In this document: piece after piece, positions 52,143-62,763 of the stretch
Numbering within the stretch: position 1 is the stretch's first letter
Layout: each line of letters opens with the position of its first letter
Source: Pseudarthrobacter sp. Fe7
GTDB taxonomy: Bacteria; Actinomycetota; Actinomycetes; Actinomycetales; Micrococcaceae
NCBI GenBank assembly: GCA_024372495.1
Contig: CP099977.1
Coordinates: 868,001 to 932,000, forward strand
DNA length: 64,000 nucleotides
Reading direction: 5' to 3'
Notes under the pieces: model-generated
Told to the model about the DNA's origin: nothing
What the model saw: only the letters and a program-made list of their open reading frames with translations
Database searches by the model: none
Program-made: the position numbers and the translations under genes

Positions 52143-53554
52143 ATGACTCGGAAGAGATTTTTGCGGCCGCAGCAGGTCTGCTCGCGGGCACCGTTGCCCT
52201 GAGCGCCTGCGGCAGTTCATCAGCACCATCCACGGCAACCGACCAGAACGCGGACGCCAAGGAGGTGACGCTGACCATCACGGCCAACGCCGTCTCCGGC
52301 GGAAAGAACGCCGCCGGCGCTGACTGGATCACCAACTACGTCATCCCCAAATTCGAGGAAGCGCAGAAGGCGAAAGGCGTAACGGCAAAGGTCAATTACC
52401 AGCCCAACGGCGTGGACGACCAAGCCTACAAGACCAAGGTCTCCCTTGACCTTTCCACCGGCCAGGGCGCGGACGTCACATCCATCGATGGAATCTGGCT
52501 TGGCGAGTTCGCAGACGCCGGATACATCAGCCCGCTCGAAGATATTGTCGGCAAGGACAAGGTCCAGGCCTGGGACGGCTGGAAGCAAATCAAACCCTCC
52601 GTCCAGCAGCTCACTACATATGAGGGCAAGCAATACGGAGTTCCGGACGGAACCGATGGCCGCGTCATCTACTTCAACAAGAAACTGTTCAGCCAGGCCG
52701 GCCTGCCGGCTGATTGGCAACCCAAGAGCTGGGACGACATCCTGGATGCCGCCCGCAAGCTCAAGAAGCTTCCGGACGTAACCCCGCTGCAGATCAATGC
52801 GGGCAAGGCAATGGGAGAGGCGGCAACGATGCAGGGGTTCCTGCCGTTGCTGCAGGGCACCGGCCAGCCGATCAACAAGGACGGCAAGTGGCAGGGCAAC
52901 AGCCAGGGTGTCCAGGACGTGCTGGGCTTCTACTCCACCGTTTACGGTTCCGAGCAGCTGGGCGATCCGCTGCTGCAGCAGGATGCCAAGGGCCGGGACA
53001 AGTCCTTCCAGGAATTCTCGCAAAACAAGCTGGGCATCCTGATCGAAAGTGACTACCTGTGGCGCTCGGTGATCAACCCCTCGAAGGGTGTTTCCCCCAT
53101 GGCCGACCGGGACAGCTCAGTGGGATGGGCAAAGATCCCGGCGCAGGCGGCCGGTAAGGGCCCCAACGGCGCGGACTTCGTGAGCATGTCCGGCGGTTCC
53201 GGCGAGGTCATCAACCCCAAGACGAAGTACCCGCAGCAGGCCTGGGAACTGCTCCAGTTCATGTCGTCCGCGGACGCGATCAAGGCACGTATTGGGTCAA
53301 CTCCCCAGATCTCAGCACGCGACGACGTCAACGGCGAAATCCTCAAGGCCGACCCGTTGCTGAACTTCATCTCCACCGAGGTCCTGCCGGTGACCGCATA
53401 CCGTCCCGGACTTGCGGACTACACGCAGGTCTCGGCGGCACTGCAGGACGCCACCGGCCAGGTGGCCTCGGGCAAGTCGGCGCAGGATGCCGGCAGCTCG
53501 TACCAGAAGGCGTTGGAGGGAATCGTCGGTGGTAACGACAAAACCTTCAAGTAA
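52143..53554 (+). CDS. Sugar ABC transporter substrate-binding lipoprotein
   Basis: A 470-aa family-1 solute-binding lipoprotein. The true start ATG 52143 is out of frame with the main body because one base is missing in the T/G run near 52158-52163 (KRF then AAAAGLLAGTVALSACGSS). The lipobox is LSAC at about residue 22. The mature part has TLTITANAVSGG, GQGADVTSIDGIWLGEFADAGY, QYGVPDGTDGRVIYFNKKLF and GFLPLLQGTGQP, the usual pattern of sugar-binding proteins. First gene of the + strand operon, under the ROK operator. Confidence 0.9.
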
Positions 53555-54494
53555 GCCACAGGTGGAGGCCCCGGTGCCCGCTCCCGCAGCGGGCACCGGG
53601 CCCTCCCGGGCAGTGGTGGACGACGGCGACGTAGCCGGCCTGGGCAAGGCGAGGGCCGTGGCGTTCCTGGCGCCCGGCCTCCTCCTGATCTCACTGTTCC
53701 TGGTCTTCCCGGCTCTGTGGACGCTCTACCTTGGCCTGACGAATTACCGGCTGAGCGGTTCTGCCGCAAAGAACCCGCAGTTCGTCGGCATCGACAACTA
53801 CATCCATGCGCTCTCCGATGACCGGTTCTTCAACTCGCTCGGGCTGACGCTCATCTTCGTGTTCGGTTCCGCCGTCATCGGACAGTCCGCGCTGGGCTTC
53901 GCCATCGCCTGGACCATGACCAGGGTCCGGAAATCGGTGCGCGCCGTTGTCGAATTCTTCGTCCTGCTGGCCTGGATCATCCCCAGTTCGGTGACCACCT
54001 TCCTCTGGTACGCGATGCTGGACCGCAGCAACGGAACGCTGAACGCGATGCTCTCCACGGGCAACACTGCATGGCTGCTTGATTACCCGCTGCAGAGCAT
54101 CATCGTCTTCAACACCTGGGTGGGCACGGCCTTTTCAATGCTCCTGTTCAGCTCCGCCCTCGCCTCCGTGCCGCCGTCCCAGCTTGAAAGCGCACGCATG
54201 GTCGGCGCCGGCCCGTGGGCACAGTTCCGCGACGTCGTGTTCCCCCACATCCGCGGACACGTCCTGACCAACACGCTGCTCATCACGCTCTGGACGTTCA
54301 ACACCTTCACCCCCTACCTGCTCACCGCAGGCGGACCCGACGACCGTTCCAACATCCTGCCGATCTTCATTTACCGGTTGGCCCTTAACGACGGCGCGCT
54401 CGGGCAGGGCTCGGCGATCTCGCTGATCATGATCATCATCAACCTGGTCATTGCCACGGTCTACCTGCGACTGCTGAAGGAGAGAAAGTCATGA
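53529..54494 (+). CDS. Sugar ABC transporter permease 1 (MalF/UgpA type)
   Basis: A 321-aa permease with six membrane helices (AVAFLAPGLLLISLFLVFPALWTLY; LTLIFVFGSAVIGQSALGFAIAW; FFVLLAWIIPSSVTTFLWYAML) and coupling loop QLESARMVGAGPWAQFRDVVFP. GTG 53529 with GGAGGG 8 bases upstream overlaps the binding-protein end by 26 bases; GTG 53562 is an alternative. The stop overlaps permease 2. Confidence 0.92.
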   Translation: MVTTKPSSKPQVEAPVPAPAAGTGPSRAVVDDGDVAGLGKARAVAFLAPGLLLISLFLVFPALWTLYLGLTNYRLSGSAAKNPQFVGIDNYIHALSDDRFFNSLGLTLIFVFGSAVIGQSALGFAIAWTMTRVRKSVRAVVEFFVLLAWIIPSSVTTFLWYAMLDRSNGTLNAMLSTGNTAWLLDYPLQSIIVFNTWVGTAFSMLLFSSALASVPPSQLESARMVGAGPWAQFRDVVFPHIRGHVLTNTLLITLWTFNTFTPYLLTAGGPDDRSNILPIFIYRLALNDGALGQGSAISLIMIIINLVIATVYLRLLKERKS

Positions 54495-55360
54495 CCGCCC
54501 TGCGTGGATCCAGCAGAACCGCCCAAAAGGAGAGCCGGCAGATGCTGGGGCATTTCCTTGGGCTGATGGGCAAAAGCGTTTTCACGGCCCTGGTCCTGGC
54601 ATTCTTCGTCATACCCGTGCTGTGGCTGGTGTTCGCACCCTTTGACGCCCACCCCGGCCTGAACGTCAAGCTGCCGGAGTTTACCCTCAACAACTTCAAG
54701 GTCCTTTTCGACAACCCCACGGCCATCGCGTCCCTGGGCAATTCCCTGATCCTTGCCCTGGGTTCGATGGTGGTGGTGCTGGTCCTGGGCTCGCTGGCCT
54801 CGTATTCGCTGTCCAGGGTGAAGATCCCCGGGCGCGACCTGCTCCTGTATACGCTGCTGCTGCTCTCCTCCATCATCACCGGCACGGCCGCTATGGTGCC
54901 CACATTCCTGCTGATGGTGAAGCTGGGCCTCATCGATTCCCAGTTCGGCGTGATCCTGGTCCTCAGCGGCGGAATCCTCCCCACCGTGATCTTCATCCTC
55001 AAAGACTTCATGGACTCAACCCCCAAGTCCTACGAGGAGTCGGCCCGCCTGTACGGGGCCAAGCCCCTGCGAATCCTGTGGGACGTCGTCATTCCGCTGG
55101 CCCGGCCCGGACTTGCCACCATCGCCGTGTGGGCCGTCGTCCAGGTCTGGGGAAACTTCCTGGTTCCGTACATCCTCCTCAGGTCCCCGTCCAAGTCGCC
55201 CGCGGCCGTGGTGATGTACACCTTCTACACCGAAGGCGGCCAGCCCAACCTCGCCCTGATTTCCGCTTTCTCACTGCTCTTCTCAATCCCCGTCGTTGCC
55301 ATGTACTTCTTCGTGAACAGGCGCTACGGGTTCCGCTTCCATGGAGGTATCAAAAGCTAA
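54491..55360 (+). CDS. Sugar ABC transporter permease 2 (MalG/UgpE type)
   Basis: A 289-aa permease with helices FTALVLAFFVIPVLWLVFAPF, SLGNSLILALGSMVVVLVLG and others, and the coupling loop SYEESARLYGAKPLRILWDVVIPLARP. Begins in ATGA overlap with permease 1 and ends in TAATG overlap with the ATPase. Frame intact. Confidence 0.93.
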   Translation: MTALRGSSRTAQKESRQMLGHFLGLMGKSVFTALVLAFFVIPVLWLVFAPFDAHPGLNVKLPEFTLNNFKVLFDNPTAIASLGNSLILALGSMVVVLVLGSLASYSLSRVKIPGRDLLLYTLLLLSSIITGTAAMVPTFLLMVKLGLIDSQFGVILVLSGGILPTVIFILKDFMDSTPKSYEESARLYGAKPLRILWDVVIPLARPGLATIAVWAVVQVWGNFLVPYILLRSPSKSPAAVVMYTFYTEGGQPNLALISAFSLLFSIPVVAMYFFVNRRYGFRFHGGIKS

Positions 55361-56439
55361 TGGCCAGCATTACGACCAGCTCCCTGATCAAGGAGTATCC
55401 CGGCGGGGTCCGCGGCGTGGACGAAATGGATGTCACCATCCACGACGGCGAGTTCTTCGCGCTGCTGGGTCCCTCCGGCTGCGGCAAGACCACCCTGCTT
55501 CGAACCATCGCCGGACTGGAAAAGTCCACCTCGGGCAGCATCAAGATCGGCGACCGGGAAGTCACCAACATGGAACCCGGGCAACGCAGGGTGGCCATGG
55601 TGTTCCAGGACTACGCACTGTTCCCGCACATGTCCATCGCGGACAACATCGCCTACCCGCTGAAGATCCAGAAGGTGGCGAAGACCGAACGCCACTCCAG
55701 GGCCGAAGAGGTTGGGGACAAGCTGTCCCTCCAGGGGCTGCTTGAGCGCCGCCCCGGGCAACTGTCCGGCGGACAGCAGCAGCGCGTCGCCCTGGCCAGG
55801 GCGGTCACCAGCCGGCCCGACGTCTTCCTCTTCGACGAACCCCTGTCCAACCTGGACGCACGGCTCCGGCTCGAAGCCCGCACCTTCCTGAAGAAGCTCC
55901 AGCCGGACCTGGGCGTCACCACGGTCTTCGTCACGCACGACCAGGCCGAGGCCCTTGCCCTGGCCGACAGAATCGCGATCATGCGCTCCGGCAAGATGCA
56001 GCAACTCGGAACCCCGCGGGAAGTGTTCCAGCGTCCGGCCAACACGTTTGTCGCCTCGTTCGTCGGATCCACTTCCATGAACCTGCTCAAGGGCACGGTC
56101 AGTGCCGGCAGTGTGCTGATTGGACGCCAGCGGGTAGCCATCCCCACCGATGCTGTGGACAGGGTGGGCGACGGCCAGGAAATCACCTGGGGTGCCCGCC
56201 CGGAATACCTGGACATATCGCTGGTGGCAGCTCCCGGCGGCCTCGAAGGAACGGTCACCGTATCCGAGAACCTGGGCGCATCCGCGCTGATTACCGTGGA
56301 ACTTCCCGAGAACGGGGACCTGGTCCAGGTTGTGGTCAGCGAGGACCGGGAGCCTGGGATTGGAACCCACGTGTGGGTCACGTTTGAGCCCCGGCGGACG
56401 CTGCTGTTCGATTCTGAAGGTCTGCGGATCGGAGACTAA
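55360..56439 (+). CDS. Sugar ABC transporter ATP-binding protein (UgpC/MsmK type)
   Basis: A 359-aa ATPase with Walker A GPSGCGKTT, MVFQDYALFPHMS, signature [15 protein letters not shown], Walker B VFLFDEPLSNLDARL, switch VTHDQAEA, and a C-terminal TOBE domain. Having its own dedicated ATPase is notable, since many actinobacteria share one MsiK among sugar importers. The in-frame GAGCCTGGG near 56350 is native here and causes no frameshift. Confidence 0.94.
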   Translation: MASITTSSLIKEYPGGVRGVDEMDVTIHDGEFFALLGPSGCGKTTLLRTIAGLEKSTSGSIKIGDREVTNMEPGQRRVAMVFQDYALFPHMSIADNIAYPLKIQKVAKTERHSRAEEVGDKLSLQGLLERRPGQLSGGQQQRVALARAVTSRPDVFLFDEPLSNLDARLRLEARTFLKKLQPDLGVTTVFVTHDQAEALALADRIAIMRSGKMQQLGTPREVFQRPANTFVASFVGSTSMNLLKGTVSAGSVLIGRQRVAIPTDAVDRVGDGQEITWGARPEYLDISLVAAPGGLEGTVTVSENLGASALITVELPENGDLVQVVVSEDREPGIGTHVWVTFEPRRTLLFDSEGLRIGD

Positions 56440-56441
56440 GG

Positions 56442-57649
56442 GTGCGCATCAGCCGGACGCTGACCCCCGAAGACCGCGTGGAGAGCCTCTACTTCGACGT
56501 TCCCTTCGAGATAGGAAAGTGCGACTCCCTGGAAGTGCTCCTGGAGTACGACAGGTCCCGTGCCGTCATTGACCTGGGGTGCATGGGGCCTGATGGTTGG
56601 CGGGGCTGGTCAGGCGGCGCCAAGGAGCGCTTTGTGATTAGCCGGACGGCGGCGTCCACGGGATATTGTCCGGGGGAACTGGAAGCCGGCGTGTGGAAGG
56701 TGGTGCTGGGCCTGCACCTCGTGCCGGCCGAAGGCGCAACAGTCCAGCTGACCATCAATGCCCCGGCAACCGGGGAAGTGGAAGCCGAACCTTCCGCGCC
56801 CTTCCCTGTCAGCACCGTTCCAGCGAGCCGCCGCCGGAACCTTCCGGCGGGGGCGGGGAAGCGGTGGTTTGCCGGGGACTGCCATGCCCACAGCCTCCAT
56901 TCCGACGGCAGCCTCTCACTGCGGCAGCTGGCAGGAGAGGCAGCGCGGAACGGGCTGGATTTCCTGGCCGTGACAGACCACAACACGATCAGCCATTATC
57001 CGCACCTGCAGGGCGTCGGTGGCGATTACGGCATCACGCTCCTGCCAGGGCAGGAAGTCACCACCGCCCGGGGCCATGCCAATGCCTATGGTCGCATCGA
57101 TTGGGTCGATTTCCGGCGCCACCCGGACGCCTGGCTTGACCAAGTGGAAGGAGACGGCGGATTCCTGTCCATTAACCATCCCGTAGCTACGGATTGCTCG
57201 TGGCAGTGGCAGTTGTCCCGGAAGCCCACCCACGCTGAGGTCATGCACGAAACCTGGCTGCCCAACCGGCGCGATACCAGTATTTGGGCGTGGCTGAGCG
57301 CGTGGGGGAGCCTGTCATTCCGCTCGGCGGCGGGGACTTCCACCGTTTGGAGGACGGGCATCCCACCGGGTTGCCCACCACCTGGGTGCAGTCTGAAGAC
57401 CCTGGTGAAGCGGGTCTCCTCAGCGCGCTCAAGACGGGCCCCACCGCCCTCAGCATGGGAATCGACGCGCCGCTGCTGCTGCGCGTCGACGGCGAGTTGC
57501 TCGCCATCGACGCCGAGGGGACCATCCTGGTGGACTTTGAAGGCCGCCGGCAGCTGATCCGGAACCCCCGTGAAGCCCTCAATGTTCCGGGAGCAGGGCC
57601 GTACCGGCTCGAAACGGCGGACCGCCGGATCATAGCCCTTACCGCATAG
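56442..57649 (+). CDS. PHP-domain hydrolase (CehA/McbA-like), frame-interrupted
   Basis: A 402-aa protein. Residues 1-125 form an N-terminal beta-rich domain of the CehA/McbA type. The rest is a PHP metal-dependent hydrolase: DCHAHSLHSDG, TDHNTISHY, GQEVTTARGHANAYG, INHP and GGGDFH supply the metal ligands. One G is lost in the G run near 57318 (AWGEPVIPLGGGDFH after correction). Follows the ATPase by 2 bases, GTG start. PHP proteins usually hydrolyse phosphate mono- or diesters, so a phosphodiester of an imported sugar is a possible substrate. Confidence 0.86.
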
Positions 57650-57696
57650 GAACCCGCACGGGAATCTTCCTGTGCGGCAAGGCCGGTTAGCAGTAA

Positions 57697-57742
57697 AGGT
57701 TCGGTGCGTCCGGCTTCAGGGGAAGCCGGGCGCACCGAACCT
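57697..57742. terminator. Bidirectional terminator between convergent operons
   Basis: A 21-base stem AGGTTCGGTGCGTCCGGCTT.. with one G-T type mismatch pairs across a 4-base loop. It sits between the PHP gene (+) and the mannosidase gene (-). Confidence 0.88.
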
Positions 57743-57745
57743 GTT

Positions 57746-60471
57746 TCACCTGGTGGGAGTAAGGCGCAGTGTCCTGATTTCCCATGGAGCAAGTTCGAAT
57801 TTGAACTCACCGTCAGCGTGTTCGGACGCCAGTTCCCCGCCCGCCAGGTCCATGGTGGACACACCGCCGAAGGGGCCGGTGATGACGCCACCGGTGGCCT
57901 GGTCTGCCAGCAGCACCAGGCGGATTTCGACGTCGGCGCCCACCTGGCGCATGCTGCTCATCCGGATGTTGTCACCCCTGAGCCGCAGTCCTTCCATGGG
58001 TGCTGGAACCGAGGCGGCCTGGGGACCCCGGCCGCGGACGGCCAGGCCGGGAGCGTTGAAGTGGTCGGCGAGCCTGGACCGCGTCCGCGTCCCGGTAACC
58101 CTGGGCCGACGCGATGACCGCATATTCGACGTCGACGACGGTACCTGCCTCCTGGGCGCCCGGGATGGGGATCTCCGAAGCAGCCGGTTCGTCCCGCAGG
58201 GGGTGCACGTTGACGCTGATGGAGCCCACGGCGCGCAGCAGCGTGAGCGCCAGTTCCTTGCCGTCCACCACCTCGTACTCGGTCGCGTCGTGCAGGAGAA
58301 CGGTGGCGGGCCCGGCGGAGACGAACGTATACGCGGGGAACGTGGGAAGCGGGAATTCCCCGCCCCCTCCTTCCGCGGTGAGGCCGCGCCGGGTGATGGA
58401 GAACTGTCCTTCCGAAGCCGAGGACTCCACCGCCGCGGGCAACGGTATATGCATCCGCAGCCGGTGGTCTGCCGCCGGGTTGGTGAACTGGATGCGCAGC
58501 CGGACGAACGGTTCACCACGGCGCAGGCTCCACGAACATGTGGACGGGAACGTCCACGATTTCGCTGTCCCGGGCGCCCGTCCTGCGGTCCAGGGAAACC
58601 GGCCACGCATAGTGCCGGGTTACCTTGACGACGGCGCGGACGGCGCCGAGCTCAACAACCTCCACGTCTACGCGGGAAGGCTCGGTGACAATGCTGTCCA
58701 CGGCAGGAGGGCCATAGTTGTAGCTGTCGCCGCAGTCACCCCCATCAACCAGCCTGCCGATGCCGTGCAGGACGGTGCCGTCCACGCCGGTCAGTGAGAC
58801 TTCCCCATCCGCGCCGATCGCCGCGGAAATGAGTCCGTTGCCGAGGATGCCGTCATTGCACGTGACCTGCCCTGCTTCGGGGCGTTCCGCCTGGAGGACC
58901 TTGAACGGGGTTGTGCCCATTGCTGCGACCGGGACATCGACGAGTACCCGCCGCCTGGGTTGGGCGGTGATACGGACCTTCCAGTCACCCGGGTGAGCCT
59001 CCACGGCAGCTGCCAGTTCGGCCTTGAACGCCACGATGTCGAACACCGGCGCCGACGGTACCTGGGCTACATCGAACTCGAGGGCATAGGGCGCCACCCG
59101 GTACTGTTCGATCAGCTGGCCGAACAGTTCGCGTCCATGGATGCGGTTCATCATCCGCTCCACCAGGACGGACGCGTCCATCGTCTCGTCGCCGAGCATG
59201 GTGGGGGCGTGCCCCGTCTCCTGGACCTGCAGCCATTCGCCGTCCCCGGTCACGGCGACCACCGGGGTTCCCTCGACCGGGGCTGGAACTTCAAGTTCAA
59301 CCACGACATTGCGGTCCGAGGGCAACGTGTTGAGCGCGACGAAGGCGTCGCTGGGAACACTCCCCGCCACCGAAAGCGCCACTTCGTCGCGCGCGGCGCG
59401 GGCGATCTGGGCTGCTTCGTGCAGGCGGGCCTCTACCTGGTTGACGGTTTCGTCGGTGCCGGACCCCACCACGGAATCGTGCGCGGTGGATTCGATGATG
59501 CGGCGCCAGGACATGCTGATGTATGGTTCAAAGTCGACTCCCAGATGGGCGGCTGCCAGCCGTTCGGCGTCCAGGGCCATGCGCTCGGCAGCGGCCATCG
59601 CGACCTTGAGGTTGCGGCGAATCGAGAACACGCCCGGGAGGATGTTGCCCCGGGCGTGCGATCGCAGCTCCCCGCTGACCGGCTCCAGGCTTTCGTCCGT
59701 GGGGTCGAAGGCGGACACGTAGTCTTCCAGGGTGCCCACCCTGATTGGGAAAACCGGGGAATCGTGGCTGTCAACGTGGCGCATCAGGGCCGTGTCGGGT
59801 GGCATGTGGTCGGTGCCAACCATGCCCAGGATGGGGTCGCCGCGGTAGCGGGCGGCCGTCTGTTCCCGGTATTCCTTCAGCGCGTGCGGGATGTGGTCCG
59901 GAATGGCGAGGAGGTCCAGGGCGCTGCCGTATCCGTCGAAGAGGTACTCCACCCGGACTGAGGAGCCGTCGGGTGCCTCCCACCTGAATGAGTGTCCGGA
60001 GACTTTGGACGGCACGCCCCGCCACAGGCAAGCGTGCTCCATGCCGGCCCGGCTAAGGATTTGCGGCATCTGCGCGACGTGGCCGAACATGTCGGGAAGG
60101 TAGCCAACGTTCATGTATCCGCCCAGCCGCTTCGCGCCGGCCATGCCCATTTGTAGGTTGCGGATGATTGTCTCGCCCGAGCACAGGAACTCGTCCAGCA
60201 GGATTTGCCATGGGCCCAGTGCCAGCTGGCCGCTGGCCACCACCGCCCGTACCCGGTCCTCGTTTTCCGGCCGGATTTCCAGGTAGTCCTCGATTGCCGC
60301 CGTCTGGCCGTCCAGGGTGAACCGGAACCTTGGGTCTTCCTCGGCCATCGCCAGGACGGTGTCGAACATCTGGACAAGCTTGAAACGGAACACCTGGAAC
60401 GGTTCGTACCACTCCCGGTCCCAGTGTGTATGCGGAACCAGGACGATGCCGGTTTCCTCTGTCCCGGTCAT
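57746..60471 (-). CDS. GH38 alpha-mannosidase, frame-interrupted
   Basis: A 907-aa protein after removal of two extra bases (AGGCT 58525-58529 and AGCCT 58071-58075). The N-terminal GH38 catalytic domain has PHTHWDREWYEPF with zinc ligands His and Asp, and the nucleophile Asp in GYLPDMFGHVAQMPQIL; the middle domain has STAHDSVVGSGTDE with a further zinc His. The C-terminal third is the beta-sandwich typical for MngB-like enzymes. Cytoplasmic, no signal peptide. It cleaves alpha-mannosides; MngB acts on mannosyl-glycerate. Its stop-to-start arrangement with the Gfo/Idh gene is ATGA overlap (60468-60471). Confidence 0.92.
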
Positions 60472-61601
60472 GCCGACGCCGCCTCTCCGCCAATGGTCGC
60501 GTGCAGCGAAGCGGCCAAAGCCGCAGCGATCAGCTGGGCAACCCGGACGTCCGCTTCACCTTCACCGATCCCTGTGGGAGGTGCCTCGCCGCTGTCGGCC
60601 ATGCGGTGGAAGGCAACGAGTTCCTGCTCGAACGCTTCCGTCACATCCCTGGTGACGCTGTCCGATACTCCCGCGCCGGCTTTTTCCGTCATCTGCAGCG
60701 TGGTGGGGGCGTTGAGCAGGTAAGGGACTCCAAATTCCAGCTTGGCGCTCCCCGTCGTGTGGTGAACGGTCACGGTTTCGCGGTACACGGGATAGTCGGC
60801 CAGATAATGCCAGTTGAAGTGCACGCGAACTCCATCGGCGGCTGTTGCACTGATCTCGATGGACCCCGGTTCGTCCTGTTCTGCCCAGTAGTGGACAGCG
60901 TCGACTTTCTGCAGCGGGCCCACCAGCGACCGGACCAGCGCAATATCGTGGATCAGGCTGCCAAGGATGACGCCGGAGTAGAGCCGCCGCAGCAGCTCGG
61001 GGCTGTCCTGGCCCAGGGCCGCATCCAGTTTCGCGGCGTCGGACGCAACAAGCTTGGACAGCACCTCTGCAGGGATGTCCCGGGCGCCGGGGCGGAGGTT
61101 TGCGAAGGCCAGCTGGGCGGATCCGGCGGGGTGCAGCACCTCCACGTTAAGGAAGCGCATGTCTTTCATGCCGGGCAGCCGCTCTTTGAGGGTAAGGACG
61201 GCGGGGTCGTATTCCTTCATGTAGCCCAGCAGGAGCATTGGCCTGCCTTGGCCGTGTTCAGCCTTTCGAAGCAACTGGATCTCCGCAAGGGAGAACGCCA
61301 GGGGCTTCTCGCAGAACACGGCAACCCCTGCCTCGATGCATTGGAGCGCCGCGCCGCCGTGCGAGCCCGAGGTCAGCAGCACCACGGCATCCAGTTCCTC
61401 TCCGTCCAGCATGTCGGCGAGGTTTTGGTGCTGGTGCTCGGACGGGACTCCGTACTGGGCGCCGACCTGGGCGAGCAGGGTGGGGGAGAGGTCCGCCACG
61501 GCGGCAAGGTCGAAGAGGTCCCATCGCCTTTTGATCAGGGGCAGGTGCACGGACTGGGCCACAGCGCCCAAGCCCACGACTCCGATTCGAAGCAAAGTCA
61601 T
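60468..61601 (-). CDS. Gfo/Idh/MocA-family oxidoreductase
   Basis: A 377-aa NAD(P)-dependent oxidoreductase: Rossmann motif IGVVGLGAVAQSVHLPLI, then AVVLLTSGSHGGAALQCIEAG and the catalytic EKPLA motif (VFCEKPLAFSLAE), and a C-terminal substrate domain with HDIALVRSLVG. ATG 61601 overlaps the TAA of the upstream gene. Members oxidise sugars, inositol or glycosides at ring carbons. Together with the TIM-barrel enzyme it may oxidise and then isomerise or cleave the sugar part. Confidence 0.92.
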   Translation of the reverse strand: MTLLRIGVVGLGAVAQSVHLPLIKRRWDLFDLAAVADLSPTLLAQVGAQYGVPSEHQHQNLADMLDGEELDAVVLLTSGSHGGAALQCIEAGVAVFCEKPLAFSLAEIQLLRKAEHGQGRPMLLLGYMKEYDPAVLTLKERLPGMKDMRFLNVEVLHPAGSAQLAFANLRPGARDIPAEVLSKLVASDAAKLDAALGQDSPELLRRLYSGVILGSLIHDIALVRSLVGPLQKVDAVHYWAEQDEPGSIEISATAADGVRVHFNWHYLADYPVYRETVTVHHTTGSAKLEFGVPYLLNAPTTLQMTEKAGAGVSDSVTRDVTEAFEQELVAFHRMADSGEAPPTGIGEGEADVRVAQLIAAALAASLHATIGGEAASA

Positions 61602-62507
61602 TACGGGATCCACTTTCTGATGACGTTCCGGTTGATGGCATGGTGCTCGTCTGCGAGCCTGGGGGTCGTCTCCCGGCCGGGGTATGGAGTCCTGCTCTAC
61701 TACCAGCCAGCCGTCGTAGCCGGTCCGCAGGAGGGCGTCCATGAACCCGTCGACGTCCAGGTCGCCGCTGCCCAGGGGCACGAACGCTTTCCCGGCCCAA
61801 ACATCACGCATGTCCCCCTTGTCCCTGACGACTGACCGCAGGACGTCCACCCGGGCGTCCTTGATGTGGACGTGGTTGACCCGTTCATTCCACTGTTCGA
61901 GGCTTTCCAGCGGATCACCGCCGCCAAGGATGAGGTGGCCGGTGTCCAACGTGAGCCCCACATCGGTGCAGTCGAGGAACCTCTCAATCTCTTCCGGTGT
62001 TTCAACGTACGTGCAGGCATGGTGGTGGAATGTGGGTTCAAACCCGCGGTTCCTGACAAGCTGGGCGGCTGTGGCCACGTTCCGTGCCAGCACGGTCCAG
62101 CCTTCAAGGTCGAGGGCCACGTCCTTGCCGCCTCCGGGATTTGCACGACGGCGGTCGGAGCCGCTGTCTGCCAGCGTCGGCAGCGGCGGCCGCGCGTGCT
62201 GGCCGGACGAAGCTTCGTCAAAGACGTCAAGCACCACCGAAAGCGACGGGAGCGCCGCGTCAAAGGCATCGGCGTCGGTAAAGGGAAGATCGATCCAGCC
62301 GCCGGCGAGGGACAGGCCGTGCTCCTCCAGCCGGCTGCGGAGCCTGTGATCCCGGCCGAGGAAGCCGACGGGCCCGAGATCGATCCCCGAATACCCGCGT
62401 TTTTCCAGGACGGTGCATATTTCGTCAGGCCCCGGCAACCGGCCTCCTGCGGATGCGCCTAAATCAAAGACGCCAAAACTCACGGGTGCACCCGCAACTC
62501 CAATCAA
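61601..62507 (-). CDS. Xylose-isomerase-like TIM-barrel protein (IolE/hydroxypyruvate isomerase type)
   Basis: A 301-aa AP-endonuclease-2-like barrel. Features: APVSFGVFDLG start, GYSGIDLGPVGFLG, metal-binding FHHHACTYVETPEEI, LDTGHLILGG, HVHIKD and DGWLVVEQDSIPR, matching IolE-type proteins. One extra base at 61656-61660 shifts the last 20 residues; correction gives a stop one base into the Gfo/Idh ATG. First gene of the minus-strand operon, starting 93 bases from the operator-covered promoter. Confidence 0.89.
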
Positions 62508-62599
62508 GGGGATCTCCTCGCAGTGCTAAAGGGAAAAGTCATGCGGCCCCTGTGAGCCGATGGCTCGCGTGCCAGAAGGGACCAAATCTGGACAAAAGT

Positions 62600-62642
62600 A
62601 ATCTAGCCCACACTCAGCACTAAATCAATTTATTTGAGTAAG
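62600..62642 (-). promoter_or_regulatory. ROK operator site 2 and promoter of the mannosidase operon
   Basis: On the minus strand TTGATT (62628-62623) is followed by a 17-base spacer and TAGATT (62605-62600). The 23-base element 62620-62642 covers this -35 box and matches site 1 at 21 of 23 positions. Both operons would thus be blocked by the same regulator. Confidence 0.75.
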
Positions 62643-62763
62643 AGCGGCTGCCGCCGCGCTTGTGCCTCCAGCCGGCAGGGGGCGGGAGGCGGATACGATG
62701 AATATTGTGGCCAGGCGGGTGTGGGCTGGCCGCCGGCCGTCAAGACACCGAAGGAGATCGGGG

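Noticed and set aside
56343..56358. GAGCCTGGG in the sugar ATPase gene as another AGCT insertion
   Set aside because: The frame is continuous through it (EDREPGIGTHVWV), so AGCCT is the native sequence here.
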